The notes: generated by a model not told the origin, from the sequence alone. 64,000 bases of DNA from Pseudomonas sp. M30-35 (GCF_002163625.1 NZ_CP020892.1:2108001-2172000), one strand, 5' to 3'; shown: positions 53,800 to 62,998, numbered from the stretch's first letter. Translations and numbers: made by a program.

Positions 53800-54315
53800 T
53801 TAAAGGCCGATGGCCTTGCGCTGTTCTGCGAGGCGATCTTCACCGTTGACCATAAACACGAAGTTGAGCAGGTCGATTTCTACTTCGGTGTTTCCGTCTA
53901 CGGTGAGTTTGTAATAGCTGCAGGTGGTGGTGATTTTGTGCTCGGTTTCTTCACCCGGCTCAGAATCGCCAAAGTCGATTTCTTCATGACGGCCACGTAC
54001 CACAACCTCAACGGACGAAACTTCGCCGGTGTCATCACGCTGTACCGCACCGGCCCAGCGCAATTGCGCGGCACTGGCTGAGGTAACGCCGTATTGGCGA
54101 ATTGCAACCAAGTCATAGCCGCCCAGCGTCCACTCAAGCTGGATGCCGTCATCGCTGTGGCCCATGTCGGCCTTGACTGGACCGTCCATACCGGCACCGC
54201 GCCACGCTTCCATCTTGCGGGCGAGCTTGGGAAGGGTGACGGTTTTGGCAACGCCCATGTAGCTATTGGCGTCGTTAAACAGGTTCATGTTTTTAAGTTT
54301 TTTTGGCAGTGCCAT
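53800..54315 (-). CDS. FII: Major tail tube protein GpFII
   Basis: 171-residue P2 FII-like tube protein (MALPKKLKNMNLFNDANSYMG, VEIDLLNFVFMVNGED). Forms the inner tube of the contractile tail. Between sheath FI and E as in P2. Confidence 0.94.
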   Translation of the reverse strand: MALPKKLKNMNLFNDANSYMGVAKTVTLPKLARKMEAWRGAGMDGPVKADMGHSDDGIQLEWTLGGYDLVAIRQYGVTSASAAQLRWAGAVQRDDTGEVSSVEVVVRGRHEEIDFGDSEPGEETEHKITTTCSYYKLTVDGNTEVEIDLLNFVFMVNGEDRLAEQRKAIGL

Positions 54316-54355
54316 GGCGGCGCTCTCCTAAATAGTTGCCGGGTGCGGTCTGTGG

Positions 54356-55528
54356 TTAACCGCCGATACGGCTGGCGAAGTCGACCAGGTAACGGTCGGT
54401 GATGCGCTGGCGTAGCAGCAGGTTTTCAAGTGGCGGCACTGGCGTGTAGTCGTAATCGAGGTAGAGCTTGCCTGCCTTGAGGGTGGTGGCGTCGTTGGCC
54501 GATTCGTCATACCAGCACTGGGCATCGATGATGTAGCCCTGCGACTTGAGCTCACGGAACTTGGCGTTGATGCCTTCGATGATGTCTCGCACCAGTGAGG
54601 GGTGCATCGGCTTGTCGATGGCCCATAGATGCGCCTCGGCAATGGTGTCGGCCAGCACTTGCGCCGTGCGGGTGTAGTTCTCAAAGGCGAACAGCGGATC
54701 ATCGCTGCAGGTGCGTGAGCCCCAGAAGCGGAAGCCACCCTCGCGGATGAGCGTTGTGACTTCGTTTTCGTTGAGGTACCCAGCGTCTGTGGCTGGGTTT
54801 TGTAGATCCCAGAACACGTCCTTGCTGATGCCGGTAACACCGTTGACCGGAATGTTGGACAGGGTTTTGTGCCAGCCGACTTGCTCATCGAGCTTGGCAC
54901 GCAGGCCCAATGCGCGGGCTACCGCTGGAGCGTTGGCAGTTGTGGCGGTCACGGTGTCGAATGACAGGAAGTCAGGCCAGATGAGCATCAACTCGCGGGC
55001 GCCAAAGTTGTCGCGGTAAGCCACAACTTCCTCTTTGGTGGCGCAATCCCAGGCGAAGGCATAAGCGAATGCACGCAGCTGTTGTGCAACTGCGACCAGC
55101 TCTGTGGTGACGGGCAGTGAATCAAGCCCAGGCACACCGAGAATACGCGGGGTAACACCCAGTTTTGTTTTGGCTGCGAGCAGGGCTTTGAGGCCGGTGA
55201 ATTGGCCCGCAGGGGTGACGGTGCCGATGATGTTGGCGCTGGTTGTTGCTTCGTCTTCACCTTCCTCAACGCGCACTACGATTGTGAGCGGGCTGGCGTT
55301 GTCTGCAATGGCATCAAGGCTGGCAGCAAGTGTGCCGGTTGTACCGGCTTTGCCTATAGCGCTGAGTACATCAGTGAGCAGCACAGGGGTGTTAAGCGGA
55401 AATACTGTTTCGTCGGCATCGGCGCCAGTGCAAACCATGCCGATTACAGCGGTGGAAATTGTGCGAATGGGGCGGGTGCCCTCATTGATTTCAATGACGC
55501 GAACGCCGTGGTGATAATCGGTTGCCAT
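54356..55528 (-). CDS. FI: Tail sheath protein GpFI
   Basis: 390-residue contractile sheath protein ([31 protein letters not shown]; cited in part; [21 protein letters not shown]). The presence of a sheath shows a contractile (myovirus) tail. First gene of its operon; the dyad at 55648 lies 120 bases upstream. Confidence 0.95.
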   Translation of the reverse strand: MATDYHHGVRVIEINEGTRPIRTISTAVIGMVCTGADADETVFPLNTPVLLTDVLSAIGKAGTTGTLAASLDAIADNASPLTIVVRVEEGEDEATTSANIIGTVTPAGQFTGLKALLAAKTKLGVTPRILGVPGLDSLPVTTELVAVAQQLRAFAYAFAWDCATKEEVVAYRDNFGARELMLIWPDFLSFDTVTATTANAPAVARALGLRAKLDEQVGWHKTLSNIPVNGVTGISKDVFWDLQNPATDAGYLNENEVTTLIREGGFRFWGSRTCSDDPLFAFENYTRTAQVLADTIAEAHLWAIDKPMHPSLVRDIIEGINAKFRELKSQGYIIDAQCWYDESANDATTLKAGKLYLDYDYTPVPPLENLLLRQRITDRYLVDFASRIGG

Positions 55529-55647
55529 GGTTGGCTGCTCCTGCGCGGCTTATGAGCGAGTTCTGAGGCTAGAGTTGCGGCTCAGATTCCTGAACCATTG
55601 AGCCTGCAGGGTGACGCGCGCGCGGGAGCGGGGCGAGCAGTTGGCGT

Positions 55648-55666
55648 TGTAGCGGAGGACGTTACA
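55648..55666 (-). promoter_or_regulatory. Late-promoter dyad upstream of FI (Ogr-type site)
   Basis: TGTA-N11-TACA (TTGTAGC ... GTTACAGCGCG on the plus strand) shared with the site upstream of V. It lies between the terminator of the preceding operon and the FI start, the place of the P2 F promoter. Confidence 0.65.
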
Positions 55667-55676
55667 GCGCGCACAA

Positions 55677-55701
55677 TAAAAAGCCCCGGCGTGCGGGGCT
55701 T
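55677..55701 (-). terminator. Terminator of the V-to-fibre-chaperone operon
   Basis: AAGCCCCG / CGGGGCTT stem followed on the minus strand by TTTTTATT, 20 bases after the stop of the fibre chaperone gene. Confidence 0.8.
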
Positions 55702-55720
55702 GTTGAGGTGCAGCAGCAGG

Positions 55721-56317
55721 TTATGCGGGGCTGTTGCCTACACCCGAGATCATGGCTTCGATTGTGGCAATGGCCTCGGCGGCGATGTCCTCTGCCTGAG
55801 CGGTGTTGCCGGCTCCCATGGCTTGGCGCACTAGTTCTTTGGCTTGAAGTCGGGTTTCACGCAAACAATACAGCGCTTCAATGTACGCGGCAGACTCAGC
55901 CAGAATGCTGTCAGCAGATTGCTGTGCCGTGCGGCCATTGATTGCATAGGCTGCAACAGTGCGCGGTACTGACTCAGTAGGATAGCCAGCGTCTTTGAAT
56001 GCTTGGGCTTCTGCAGCAGCACGTTCGTACTCCGTTGCGCGCAGAGGGTCGCCAGCAACGGTGAGACGGGCTAAGTCGGCTGCGGTGTCGATCTGTATGC
56101 AAAGTGACTCAGTTGTTACAGGATTGGCGATTGTAAGAATCGGCAAACCATCGTTTCCAGCCACCATCACTTTATCATTCGGTCGATTGGTGACGACCTC
56201 TGCGAATAACTCTGCAGATAATTGTCGCGCGTCTTCTGGCCAATTGCCTTTGGCTTTGTAATTTTCTTTCAGTTCACCGATATAGCAACGGTTAGTTAAA
56301 GCACTGTAGTAATGCAT
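55721..56317 (-). CDS. Tail fibre assembly protein (GpG-like)
   Basis: 198 residues. The central and C-terminal part (AEAQAFKDAGYPTESVPRT, then a helical region with RETRLQAKELV) matches tail fibre assembly chaperones. It follows the fibre gene and ends at a terminator, the P2 G position. Its diverged N-terminus fits host-range variation in fibre cassettes. Confidence 0.75.
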   Translation of the reverse strand: MHYYSALTNRCYIGELKENYKAKGNWPEDARQLSAELFAEVVTNRPNDKVMVAGNDGLPILTIANPVTTESLCIQIDTAADLARLTVAGDPLRATEYERAAAEAQAFKDAGYPTESVPRTVAAYAINGRTAQQSADSILAESAAYIEALYCLRETRLQAKELVRQAMGAGNTAQAEDIAAEAIATIEAMISGVGNSPA

Positions 56318-56325
56318 GCTGACAC

Positions 56326-57279
56326 CTATTTTCCAATTGACCAGAATCGAGCACCAAGAGAGCTATTTGAACTACGTGAAATCAGAGAGCCTAGCGACTT
56401 TGGAGAGCCTCCGATTGAGGCGACAAGGCCTGTGCCTGGCGTGTATCCATGTGTTACGAATACATGTAAGTGGGCGGTGGTGTAAGTAATTGGAAGTGAG
56501 GTTTCAATATCAGCGGCGGAGTTAGTAATGTTTCCCCATTGAAATATGAATCCTCCCATCCAGGTTGGGAGGATTAGGTAGCCATTTGTTCCAAAACTTA
56601 AAATAAAACCTAAACGGATTTTTTTAGGTGTAACAGCGACATCATCTAAAATTCCAGCATCGACCTCACTCTGAGTACCTATGCGTAGAACCCCACGCAG
56701 CAAATCTGTTGCATTTGCAGACGCTGAGCGAATCGCTTGAAACACCCTAAGCGGTGTCATCTTTTTGCTGTTGTCTTCGCCAGCCTCGGCCATTGGCTGA
56801 GTGGCGATTGCATCACCGGCATCGACATAAGCGCGAGTTGCCAGTACCACGCTTGGGTCGATTTTCAGCTGCACAGCAGCAGTGCTACTCACGATCAGAA
56901 TCATGCGCAAGATTTGCGTGCGTCCTGAACCTTCCGCAAGTTGCGGTTTATAACTTGGCGGGCAGTTGCTCACTGCTATCAAGTCACCAACTGCGTCATA
57001 CAAACCCATTTCACGCAGCCAAAAGCCGCCTGTGTTCTCGGGTATGACCAGCTCTGCAATGATCTGGCTGTCGTTTACCGGGTCAACGCTCAGTTGGTTG
57101 AGGTCTGCGCGGTATTGCTCGTTGATGAGTGCAGTTTGCAGGCGGTCGGGGTTTGGCAGATTGCCGTTACCGTCGCCTACAGCCATGCGACTGACTTGCA
57201 GCGGGGTGCCAAGCGCAACGGCGTTGGCCAGTTTGGCCTCACCGATGGCAGTTAGGATGGCAAAGTAAGTTTGGCTCAT
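56326..57279 (-). CDS. H: Tail fibre (collar) protein, GpH-like
   Basis: 317 residues. The N-terminal tail-attachment domain (YFAILTAIGEAKLANAVALGTPLQVSRMAVGDGNG, cited in part) is DUF3751-like; the C-terminal tip (GFIFQWGN ... ITYTTAHLHVFVTHGY ... FWSIGK) is gp53-like, the receptor-binding end. Short for a P2 fibre. Overlaps I by 4 bases. Confidence 0.85.
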   Translation of the reverse strand: MSQTYFAILTAIGEAKLANAVALGTPLQVSRMAVGDGNGNLPNPDRLQTALINEQYRADLNQLSVDPVNDSQIIAELVIPENTGGFWLREMGLYDAVGDLIAVSNCPPSYKPQLAEGSGRTQILRMILIVSSTAAVQLKIDPSVVLATRAYVDAGDAIATQPMAEAGEDNSKKMTPLRVFQAIRSASANATDLLRGVLRIGTQSEVDAGILDDVAVTPKKIRLGFILSFGTNGYLILPTWMGGFIFQWGNITNSAADIETSLPITYTTAHLHVFVTHGYTPGTGLVASIGGSPKSLGSLISRSSNSSLGARFWSIGK

Positions 57280-57899
57280 GGGTAAACGCTCATAGTGTCG
57301 ATTGAGTGCTCAGCACCACCGAGCAACAGCGCAGCGCTGCTGACTTCAATAGGGCCGGGGGAGTAGGGGTAAACGGTGACGGTTTCGCCGTCATTCATGG
57401 ACGCGCCAATATAGGTGGTGCCAGTTGTTTCAAGGCTGATTGCAAGGCCGGTCAGGTGACGGCTGACGGGCTTGGCGTCATCAATCAGGCGCACAAGCTC
57501 GGTGTACATTTCTTCGGTGATGCCGGTTTCAAGTACTCCAACCACTAGTTGAAAGGTGCCGGGTTCGCCTGGTGGCGCGGTCTCCCACCACTCAAGTACT
57601 TCGATCAAGTAACCCAGCGGTTCAACTACCCGCCGTAGCGCACCGATGGTGCCTTTGTGGGCGTGGATGAAATACGCGCCTTGGATGGCTTTGCGCTTGG
57701 TTGCCACTGACCAGTTCGTGTCCCAACGGTCAACGGAGAAAGCCCAAGCCAAATACGGCAACAGATCAGCCGGGCAGGTGTTTGGGTTCCATAGGTCACG
57801 CAGCGGTATTGGTACGCGCTCGATGCTGGCCAGTGCCTGAGCCGCCGCACGTTCTAGCGCGGTGCTGTTTGAGGGCATTAGCGAGCTGTACTTGTTCAT
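57276..57899 (-). CDS. I: Baseplate tail protein GpI
   Basis: 207 residues, P2 GpI-like (LMPSNSTALERAAAQALASIERVPIPLRDLWNPNTCPADLLPYLAWAFSVDRWD, cited in part). Baseplate wedge part that links the fibre. Overlaps H and J by 4 bases each. Confidence 0.92.
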   Translation of the reverse strand: MNKYSSLMPSNSTALERAAAQALASIERVPIPLRDLWNPNTCPADLLPYLAWAFSVDRWDTNWSVATKRKAIQGAYFIHAHKGTIGALRRVVEPLGYLIEVLEWWETAPPGEPGTFQLVVGVLETGITEEMYTELVRLIDDAKPVSRHLTGLAISLETTGTTYIGASMNDGETVTVYPYSPGPIEVSSAALLLGGAEHSIDTMSVYP

Positions 57900-58813
57900 G
57901 CTTGCAGCTCAGCCATGGTTACGTTTGTGGCGGTGCAGTAAGGCGCAGCGGTAGCGCTTGCGGGAATATTTTCCCAGCCTGTCAGCTCGACATATCGCAC
58001 GCCCTCAACGTGCAAAGCTGCGTCCAAGGCTGAGCGGTACACGCCCTGGTCGAGTCGGCGGCGTTGGTTGACGAACGTGGCCAGCGCGTTTCGTGCAGCT
58101 TCGAGCACAAGCTCTGATTCTGGCGTTAGGCTGTTTACAAACAGCACTGCGGTGACGCTGTACGGCACTACGGTGGCGCTTTGCACGGTTACGCGGTCTG
58201 CCACTGGGCGCACATCTTCATCATTCAAAGCCGCCGCTACAACATCGAGCAAGTCTTGATCGGCGCTGCCGTCGCCAATGGCAGATTGCACCGTGACGGT
58301 CACGTAGCAGGGCGCCGGGCTGATGGTGGTGGCGTCGGCAACCCGGCCATCTGCGCTGCGGGCGTGGAATATGTAGGCGTTGCGCGGGCCAGCGGTGCTC
58401 AGGCCTTCCAGTGCCATTTGCGTGCGCTCACGAAGGCTGTCGTCACCCTCAAGCACGGCCTCAACAGGTGGTGTTGCAGTAGGGTTTGCGGGTGTGATGA
58501 TCAGCCGATTGACGTTGAAACGGGCGGCGATTTGGTCAAGGTCACTATCGGTGGCAAAAGCCAGCATGACCGCTAGTGCGGATTCATTGACGCGTTGACG
58601 CCAGATCAACTCGCGATAGGCGTTCTCTTGCAGCAGTTTGACCAGGGGTTCGGATTCCAGCTCAAGGCGCGCAGCAATATCGGCCTGTTGTTCGGCAGGG
58701 TAAAGGCTGATTAATTCTGTTTTGCGCTGGGTAAATATCACCTCAAAGTCGAGGGGCTCAACTACCTGTGGGGCCGGTAATAGTGATAGGTCTATCGGGC
58801 TGAAACTGGTCAT
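57896..58813 (-). CDS. J: Baseplate assembly protein GpJ
   Basis: 305 residues, P2 GpJ-like baseplate edge protein (SLLPAPQVVEPLDFEVIFTQRKTELI, cited in part; FHARSADGRVADATTISPAPCYV, cited in part). Overlaps W and I by 4 bases each. Confidence 0.93.
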   Translation of the reverse strand: MTSFSPIDLSLLPAPQVVEPLDFEVIFTQRKTELISLYPAEQQADIAARLELESEPLVKLLQENAYRELIWRQRVNESALAVMLAFATDSDLDQIAARFNVNRLIITPANPTATPPVEAVLEGDDSLRERTQMALEGLSTAGPRNAYIFHARSADGRVADATTISPAPCYVTVTVQSAIGDGSADQDLLDVVAAALNDEDVRPVADRVTVQSATVVPYSVTAVLFVNSLTPESELVLEAARNALATFVNQRRRLDQGVYRSALDAALHVEGVRYVELTGWENIPASATAAPYCTATNVTMAELQA

Positions 58814-59154
58814 GCGATGGCTCCCAGCACCAGAGGCACCTGCAGGGTGATTGCTTCGTTAGTGTCGATGCGGGTGCCTTCTAAATCGAGCACGGCGAAG
58901 CTGGCCTCGGTGCCTTGGCTTATTTGCACGCGGGTGAGGCTTAGCCGTGGCTCCCAGCGCATCACCGCCATGGCGGTGGCCGCATAGGCGCGTAGTTTGG
59001 TTGTGCCGTTGAAAGGCTGGTCGATAAGCTCCAATAGCTGGCTACCGTAGTCACGGCGCATCACGCGACTGCCCACCGGCGTGGTGAGAATGTCTGACAC
59101 TGACTGGCGCAGGTGGTCCAGGTTGCCGATGGCGCTACCGTTATTACGATTCAT
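58810..59154 (-). CDS. W: Baseplate protein GpW (gp25-like)
   Basis: 114 residues of the gp25/W lysozyme-like baseplate family (LRQSVSDILTTPVGSRVMRRDYGS). The conserved GSRVMRRDYGS motif is intact. Translationally coupled to V and J. Confidence 0.93.
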   Translation of the reverse strand: MNRNNGSAIGNLDHLRQSVSDILTTPVGSRVMRRDYGSQLLELIDQPFNGTTKLRAYAATAMAVMRWEPRLSLTRVQISQGTEASFAVLDLEGTRIDTNEAITLQVPLVLGAIA

Positions 59155-59741
59155 ACAGGCGTACCTGTTTGGGCGCTGCCTTGTGTTACGCCGGTGTGTT
59201 TGTGATTGACCAAGCTCACACCTGCGGCCACTACATCGACACTCACGGTGACTTTGCCGGTTACGTTTTGGTTGCCGGTTTGGGTGTAGTCACCTTCGTG
59301 AGTGATTGGCCCTTTAATGGATATGCCACCGAGGCTTTCCAGCTCAGTTGTGCCCTCAGCGGGCAGAATGGCGAGCAGATGATGGGCCGCGTGGTCGTAC
59401 TCAATCACAGCACCATCTGGGTAAGTGGTACTGTGCTTATCAGGGCTGTTACTTGGGGCCGGGTGGTTGCTCGAGTAAATACCAACTAACACGATGCCTT
59501 GCGTGGGTTCACCGCTCGGGCTGAACACAACGCATTGTTCGCCCACAGTGACGGGTTCCCATGTGCGTGTTTCACCGGCGCGCAGGTTTAGCCACGGGAG
59601 CCAGCCGGTTGTAATGTTGCCGGTCTTGACCCTGCAGCACGGCATTTTTTGTTGTGCGGGGTCGCCATGATCAACCTCGGCAATGGTGCCAAGGCGGATC
59701 ATGTTATCGAGGCGGCGAGTAATTTCGGTGAGCAAGTTCAT
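59151..59741 (-). CDS. V: Baseplate spike protein GpV
   Basis: 196-residue baseplate spike (gp45/V type). N-terminal OB region (MIRLGTIAEVDHGD), PDGAVIEYDHAAHHLL, and a repetitive beta-helix C-terminus ending KHTGVTQGSAQTGTPV; the H-x-H like tip motif HKHTG is visible. First gene of the V-to-G operon; the Ogr-like dyad lies 47 bases upstream. Confidence 0.92.
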   Translation of the reverse strand: MNLLTEITRRLDNMIRLGTIAEVDHGDPAQQKMPCCRVKTGNITTGWLPWLNLRAGETRTWEPVTVGEQCVVFSPSGEPTQGIVLVGIYSSNHPAPSNSPDKHSTTYPDGAVIEYDHAAHHLLAILPAEGTTELESLGGISIKGPITHEGDYTQTGNQNVTGKVTVSVDVVAAGVSLVNHKHTGVTQGSAQTGTPV

Positions 59742-59787
59742 GCCGCCATGTTCGCGGGCTTACGCGCGCGATGCACTGCGGTGGGGT

Positions 59788-59806
59788 TGTAGCAATATGA
59801 GTTACA
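59788..59806 (-). promoter_or_regulatory. Late-promoter dyad upstream of V (Ogr-type site)
   Basis: TGTA-N11-TACA with the same flanks as the FI site (TTGTAGC, then GTTACAGCGCG). Placed where P2 has its V promoter, 47 bases from the V start. Confidence 0.65.
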
Positions 59807-59967
59807 GCGCGGGGCGGGCTATGCAATCACTGCAAAAAATATCAAGTGGTAAACCCTATGGCTCTTAGTACGCCAAGCTGCATAACATCTTTCAACGCAG
59901 TGAAAGCTACTAGTACTGGCGTATTCCTGTGGATACTTTTGCAAACCGATAGGGCTTTTTTACGATT

Positions 59968-60228
59968 CTATTTTGAGAGTTTATCAACAAGTTTTTGTGC
60001 AGATTTAGTTGACTTGGAAAATTTCACCGTCCCTTCTGAACACCCAATTATTTGGCTTTTAGCATGCTCAGGTAGGCGGTTCATATCTAGGATTACGTAG
60101 CCCGCACCTTTCTTTTTAAGAATGCCGTCAGCAATCAAATTTTCAAAATCGATTGGTGTGGCCAGAGTCTTGGCTCTCTCCAAAAGTTCCTCTTTAGTCA
60201 TCACCTGATCTGTCAGATCGTTATTCAT
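59968..60228 (-). CDS. Small AT-rich cargo protein between V and S
   Basis: 86 residues from ATG 60228 with AGGAG upstream. Base composition is unlike its neighbours (22 G+C in 60001-60060). No known motif (MTKEELLERAKTLATPIDFENLIADGILKKKGAGYVILDM, cited in part). Interrupts the normal S-V order with flanking AT-rich gaps. Possible moron; function unknown. Confidence 0.6.
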   Translation of the reverse strand: MNNDLTDQVMTKEELLERAKTLATPIDFENLIADGILKKKGAGYVILDMNRLPEHAKSQIIGCSEGTVKFSKSTKSAQKLVDKLSK

Positions 60229-60417
60229 ATGTTTCTCCTAAATCTAACCATTGATAGACAGCGTTTTACATTTTTAAATAGTCACTGGTCCCGTCTGCAG
60301 GAGATTAACCAATCTACTTGCATCGAGTTTTGATTACAACGAGTTCAAATATCCAACACTTGGTGTGAGTTCGGTTTAACCGTAGTGCTTTTTCGACGTC
60401 GATCAAAGTGTTGCTTT

Positions 60418-60882
60418 TTATGGGCGATGCCCGACCAGGTGATTAAGCAGTGAGGTGCGGATCATGTCTAGGTCATCAGTGCTTAGGCCGAGCAGCTCGC
60501 GGCGGTCATAGCGGGTGTCGGGGGATTCTTTCCCTGGGCGATCACGCAGGCCGTATTGGTGGATACGGGCAATGCGGGCTGTACGACCAAGAAAGCCAAT
60601 GCCGATGGTGTTGGCGGTGCTCTGCACTTTCAAATAGCGGGCTTGGCGCAGCTTGGTGAACATTTTGCGTTTGATGCGGCCTTGCTTCTGGCGAAGCTGG
60701 GCGCGAGCTTTGCGCGGCGCGTATGCGGTCCCGTCAGGGTTACGCTGTGCGGCAATACGCAGCTGCTGGCTGCGCCGCAATTCGCGGGCAATACGGGTGT
60801 TGAGCTGGCGGCGCCCTTTGGGTTGCAATCGGCTGAGCAGCGCACCGGCCCAGTCTTCAAGTGCGCTTAGGTCATCAGCCAC
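60418..60882 (-). CDS. S: Tail completion protein GpS
   Basis: 154-residue phage virion morphogenesis (S) protein with Arg-rich helical N-terminus (RLQPKGRRQLNTRIARELRRSQQ). Overlaps R by 8 bases. P2 position. Confidence 0.9.
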   Translation of the reverse strand: MADDLSALEDWAGALLSRLQPKGRRQLNTRIARELRRSQQLRIAAQRNPDGTAYAPRKARAQLRQKQGRIKRKMFTKLRQARYLKVQSTANTIGIGFLGRTARIARIHQYGLRDRPGKESPDTRYDRRELLGLSTDDLDMIRTSLLNHLVGHRP

Positions 60883-61402
60883 GGCTTGGCCCCGGTTGCG
60901 GTGTTTCGATGTCTACGCCGGTGGGCTCGGCGCTGGTCCAACTGCTGAGCACGTCACCGTTTGCAATAAGTTGCATCGGGGTGGCCGGCAAATGTTCGGT
61001 GTATTGGGGCTCTTCTGGATGGGTTATTTGCAGAGTACCGTCATCTAGGCGTTTGACGATCACCCGCTCGGTTAGCGGCAGAGTAAGTGACATATCAACT
61101 TGGTTCTCATCAATCACGTCGACTTCAAACTGAATGGCCTCTTTGCCTTTTTCAAGGTTTGTCATCAGCTCAGATTGATTGACCATTACCCACGCTAACA
61201 ACGGTACAGCAACGGCGTCTGGCGAGCCGGTGTAGTCGGTGAGAATGATATTGACTGTGTAGCTGTACTCAAACGACAAGCCCGATGCTGCGGTCGAGCG
61301 TATGCGACCTTGATCGACAAATATCAGCAACCGCTCATGGTTGTTTTTGAGCTCAGGCAGGTTGGCCAGAAGGTGCGTGCGTAGGCTGTTGAGTTTATTC
61401 AT
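60875..61402 (-). CDS. R: Tail completion protein GpR
   Basis: 175 residues from ATG 61402 (MNKLNSLRTHLLANLPELKNN), the P2 R pattern; the earlier frame to 61450 lies in the spanin gene. Slightly longer than P2 R. Starts inside the Rz1 gene's 3' end. Confidence 0.88.
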   Translation of the reverse strand: MNKLNSLRTHLLANLPELKNNHERLLIFVDQGRIRSTAASGLSFEYSYTVNIILTDYTGSPDAVAVPLLAWVMVNQSELMTNLEKGKEAIQFEVDVIDENQVDMSLTLPLTERVIVKRLDDGTLQITHPEEPQYTEHLPATPMQLIANGDVLSSWTSAEPTGVDIETPQPGPSRG

Positions 61403-61670
61403 GGGGTTGCTCAGTTTGCAGGCGCTGTTGGCAGGCATACACAGTGTCAACTTGAGCCGCGCAAGTGGCCCAGTCGGTTTCGATGCGCTCGATATCGGTG
61501 AGTAATGCGCCGTTACTTTGGGGGCTGGTCGGTGACAGGGTGCAAGGCGTTACCGCTGGACAGCCACTTACGATAAGCGTCGGCGCCGGTAAGGGCGGGG
61601 CGCTGCCGCAAGCGGCTAACTGGCTCAGGCAAAGGCTGAGCAGACCAATCTTTAAAGGCTTGGTTTTCAC
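61395..61670 (-). CDS. o-spanin Rz1-like lipoprotein (LysC)
   Basis: 91 residues from GTG 61670 (GAGGTG 8 bases upstream) with a lipobox LSQLAAC at about residues 15-21 and a Pro-rich mature start. Nested in another frame within the 3' part of the Rz gene, the typical spanin arrangement. Outer membrane subunit of the spanin. Confidence 0.8.
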   Translation of the reverse strand: MKTKPLKIGLLSLCLSQLAACGSAPPLPAPTLIVSGCPAVTPCTLSPTSPQSNGALLTDIERIETDWATCAAQVDTVYACQQRLQTEQPHE

Positions 61671-61956
61671 GTTTAAGCACCTCGATTTGCTGTTCACGCT
61701 CGCTAATGCCTTGGCGCAATAGGTTTTGTGTGATGCGTAGGCTGGCTTGGGCACTGCGCTCGGTTTCCAGCAGCTTGGCGAACTGTTTGCTTTTGCTGGT
61801 TTGGCGGGCGGCTTCTTGTTGCCAACTGTTTGCTAACTGGGCGCTTGCTTTTGCGCGGGTATCGGCAGACTCAATGCGTTGTTGCTGGCCCCAGATCAGC
61901 AGACCAAGCGTTGCAAGCAGGGCAATGCCCAGCAGAGCTTGGCGCAGGGTTGTCAT
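61513..61956 (-). CDS. i-spanin Rz-like protein (LysB)
   Basis: 147 residues with an N-terminal membrane anchor (ALLGIALLATLGLLIWGQ) and a long coiled-coil periplasmic part (about 25-105). Inner membrane subunit of the spanin that fuses the membranes at lysis. Shares 158 bases with the Rz1 frame. Position matches P2 lysB. Confidence 0.85.
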   Translation of the reverse strand: MTTLRQALLGIALLATLGLLIWGQQQRIESADTRAKASAQLANSWQQEAARQTSKSKQFAKLLETERSAQASLRITQNLLRQGISEREQQIEVLKRENQAFKDWSAQPLPEPVSRLRQRPALTGADAYRKWLSSGNALHPVTDQPPK

Positions 61957-62159
61957 TTGCGGTACCAGCCAGCAGCGTTCATGGCACGCTCGTCCAATGA
62001 GTGCACATCACCCAGGACGATAAGGAAGCGTTTAACGGGGTAAAGGTCCCGTAGTGCATCAACAAACTGCTGAAATTCCTCCGGACTGGTGTGAGCGGGC
62101 AAGCTGATGACGTCACCGTCGCGCAGCTCAAGTCTGCGGATATTTTCTGGCAGAGTCAT
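61953..62159 (-). CDS. Small hypothetical protein of the lysis cassette
   Basis: 68 residues (MTLPENIRRLELRDGDVISLP), 4-base overlaps with both neighbours (endolysin and Rz), so it is firmly part of the lysis operon. No signal peptide or membrane segment. A phage-encoded lysis regulator is possible; unknown. Confidence 0.7.
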   Translation of the reverse strand: MTLPENIRRLELRDGDVISLPAHTSPEEFQQFVDALRDLYPVKRFLIVLGDVHSLDERAMNAAGWYRK

Positions 62160-62998
62160 GCCGCTGCCTTCTCACAGCCGCATGCTGTGTGCCGCTGATA
62201 AGCGCGTTCGAGTTTCACGTCGTACAGGTTGCGAGCGTATGCGGGGCCGTTGTAGCGCTTGGCGAACTCTGCCCACTTCTTGGCCTTGAGTGCTTTGTGC
62301 AACGCTGGATCGGCTTCGATGAAACGAACAAAGGCATCGAGCTGCTCGGCCTCGCTCTTGGCCATCTGCTCTGCAAAGTCTTGAACGCTGCTGTAGCCGA
62401 GCAACTCCCAGTGGTAGCCCATGATCTGGAACGCGCCCCAGCTGGCGGAGGAAAGGGCGCAGCTGTCATCGATCATGCGGGCACGTGCCAGGCGCTGATG
62501 TTCAGCCGTTCCGCCCGCGTAACCACCTGGCTTTGGATTGACTAAGTTGGGGTTGGTGAGCACGAGCTCATCAGCATGCTGTTTCAGTTGAGAGGCATCA
62601 TCATCGGCATGCACTGGTGTGCTGAGCTGGCGGTACATGACGTGGCGCTCAAAAAGAATGGTTGGTTTGCCGTTGCTGGCGAACCCAGAGCCAAGGCTTT
62701 CCACTTCATTCACGGCATACACGCTGGCGAGGTCGACACCTAAGCGTTTAGCCGCGGCTGCCAGGTCAGCGTGACCGAGCAGCAGGACACAACTTGCGCC
62801 ACTTAATGCGGCTTGGGTTTTTTGTCCGGCAACACCGTCATCGACCAGCCCGACTTTACGTTGGTACGCACGTACTGCTTTTTCTGTTTCGTCGCCGAAG
62901 TCACCATCAGTCACCAACTTTGCACCATTGGCATTGAGCTTTTTTTGCAATTGGCTGACAGCTTGTGAGCGGTCGCCATGGCGCAACTTAACAGTCAT
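62156..62998 (-). CDS. Endolysin, N-acetylmuramidase with peptidoglycan-binding domain
   Basis: 280 residues from ATG 62998; the frame extends upstream into the holin gene. N-terminal peptidoglycan-binding domain (KLRHGDRSQAVSQLQKKLNANG, GDFGDETEKAVRAYQRKVGLVDDG; cited in parts) and a C-terminal DUF3380/Muramidase domain (EVESLGSGF, PTILFERHVMYRQL). The motif Glu in VESxGxGF is present. No signal peptide, so it needs the holin to reach the wall. Confidence 0.93.
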   Translation of the reverse strand: MTVKLRHGDRSQAVSQLQKKLNANGAKLVTDGDFGDETEKAVRAYQRKVGLVDDGVAGQKTQAALSGASCVLLLGHADLAAAAKRLGVDLASVYAVNEVESLGSGFASNGKPTILFERHVMYRQLSTPVHADDDASQLKQHADELVLTNPNLVNPKPGGYAGGTAEHQRLARARMIDDSCALSSASWGAFQIMGYHWELLGYSSVQDFAEQMAKSEAEQLDAFVRFIEADPALHKALKAKKWAEFAKRYNGPAYARNLYDVKLERAYQRHTACGCEKAAA

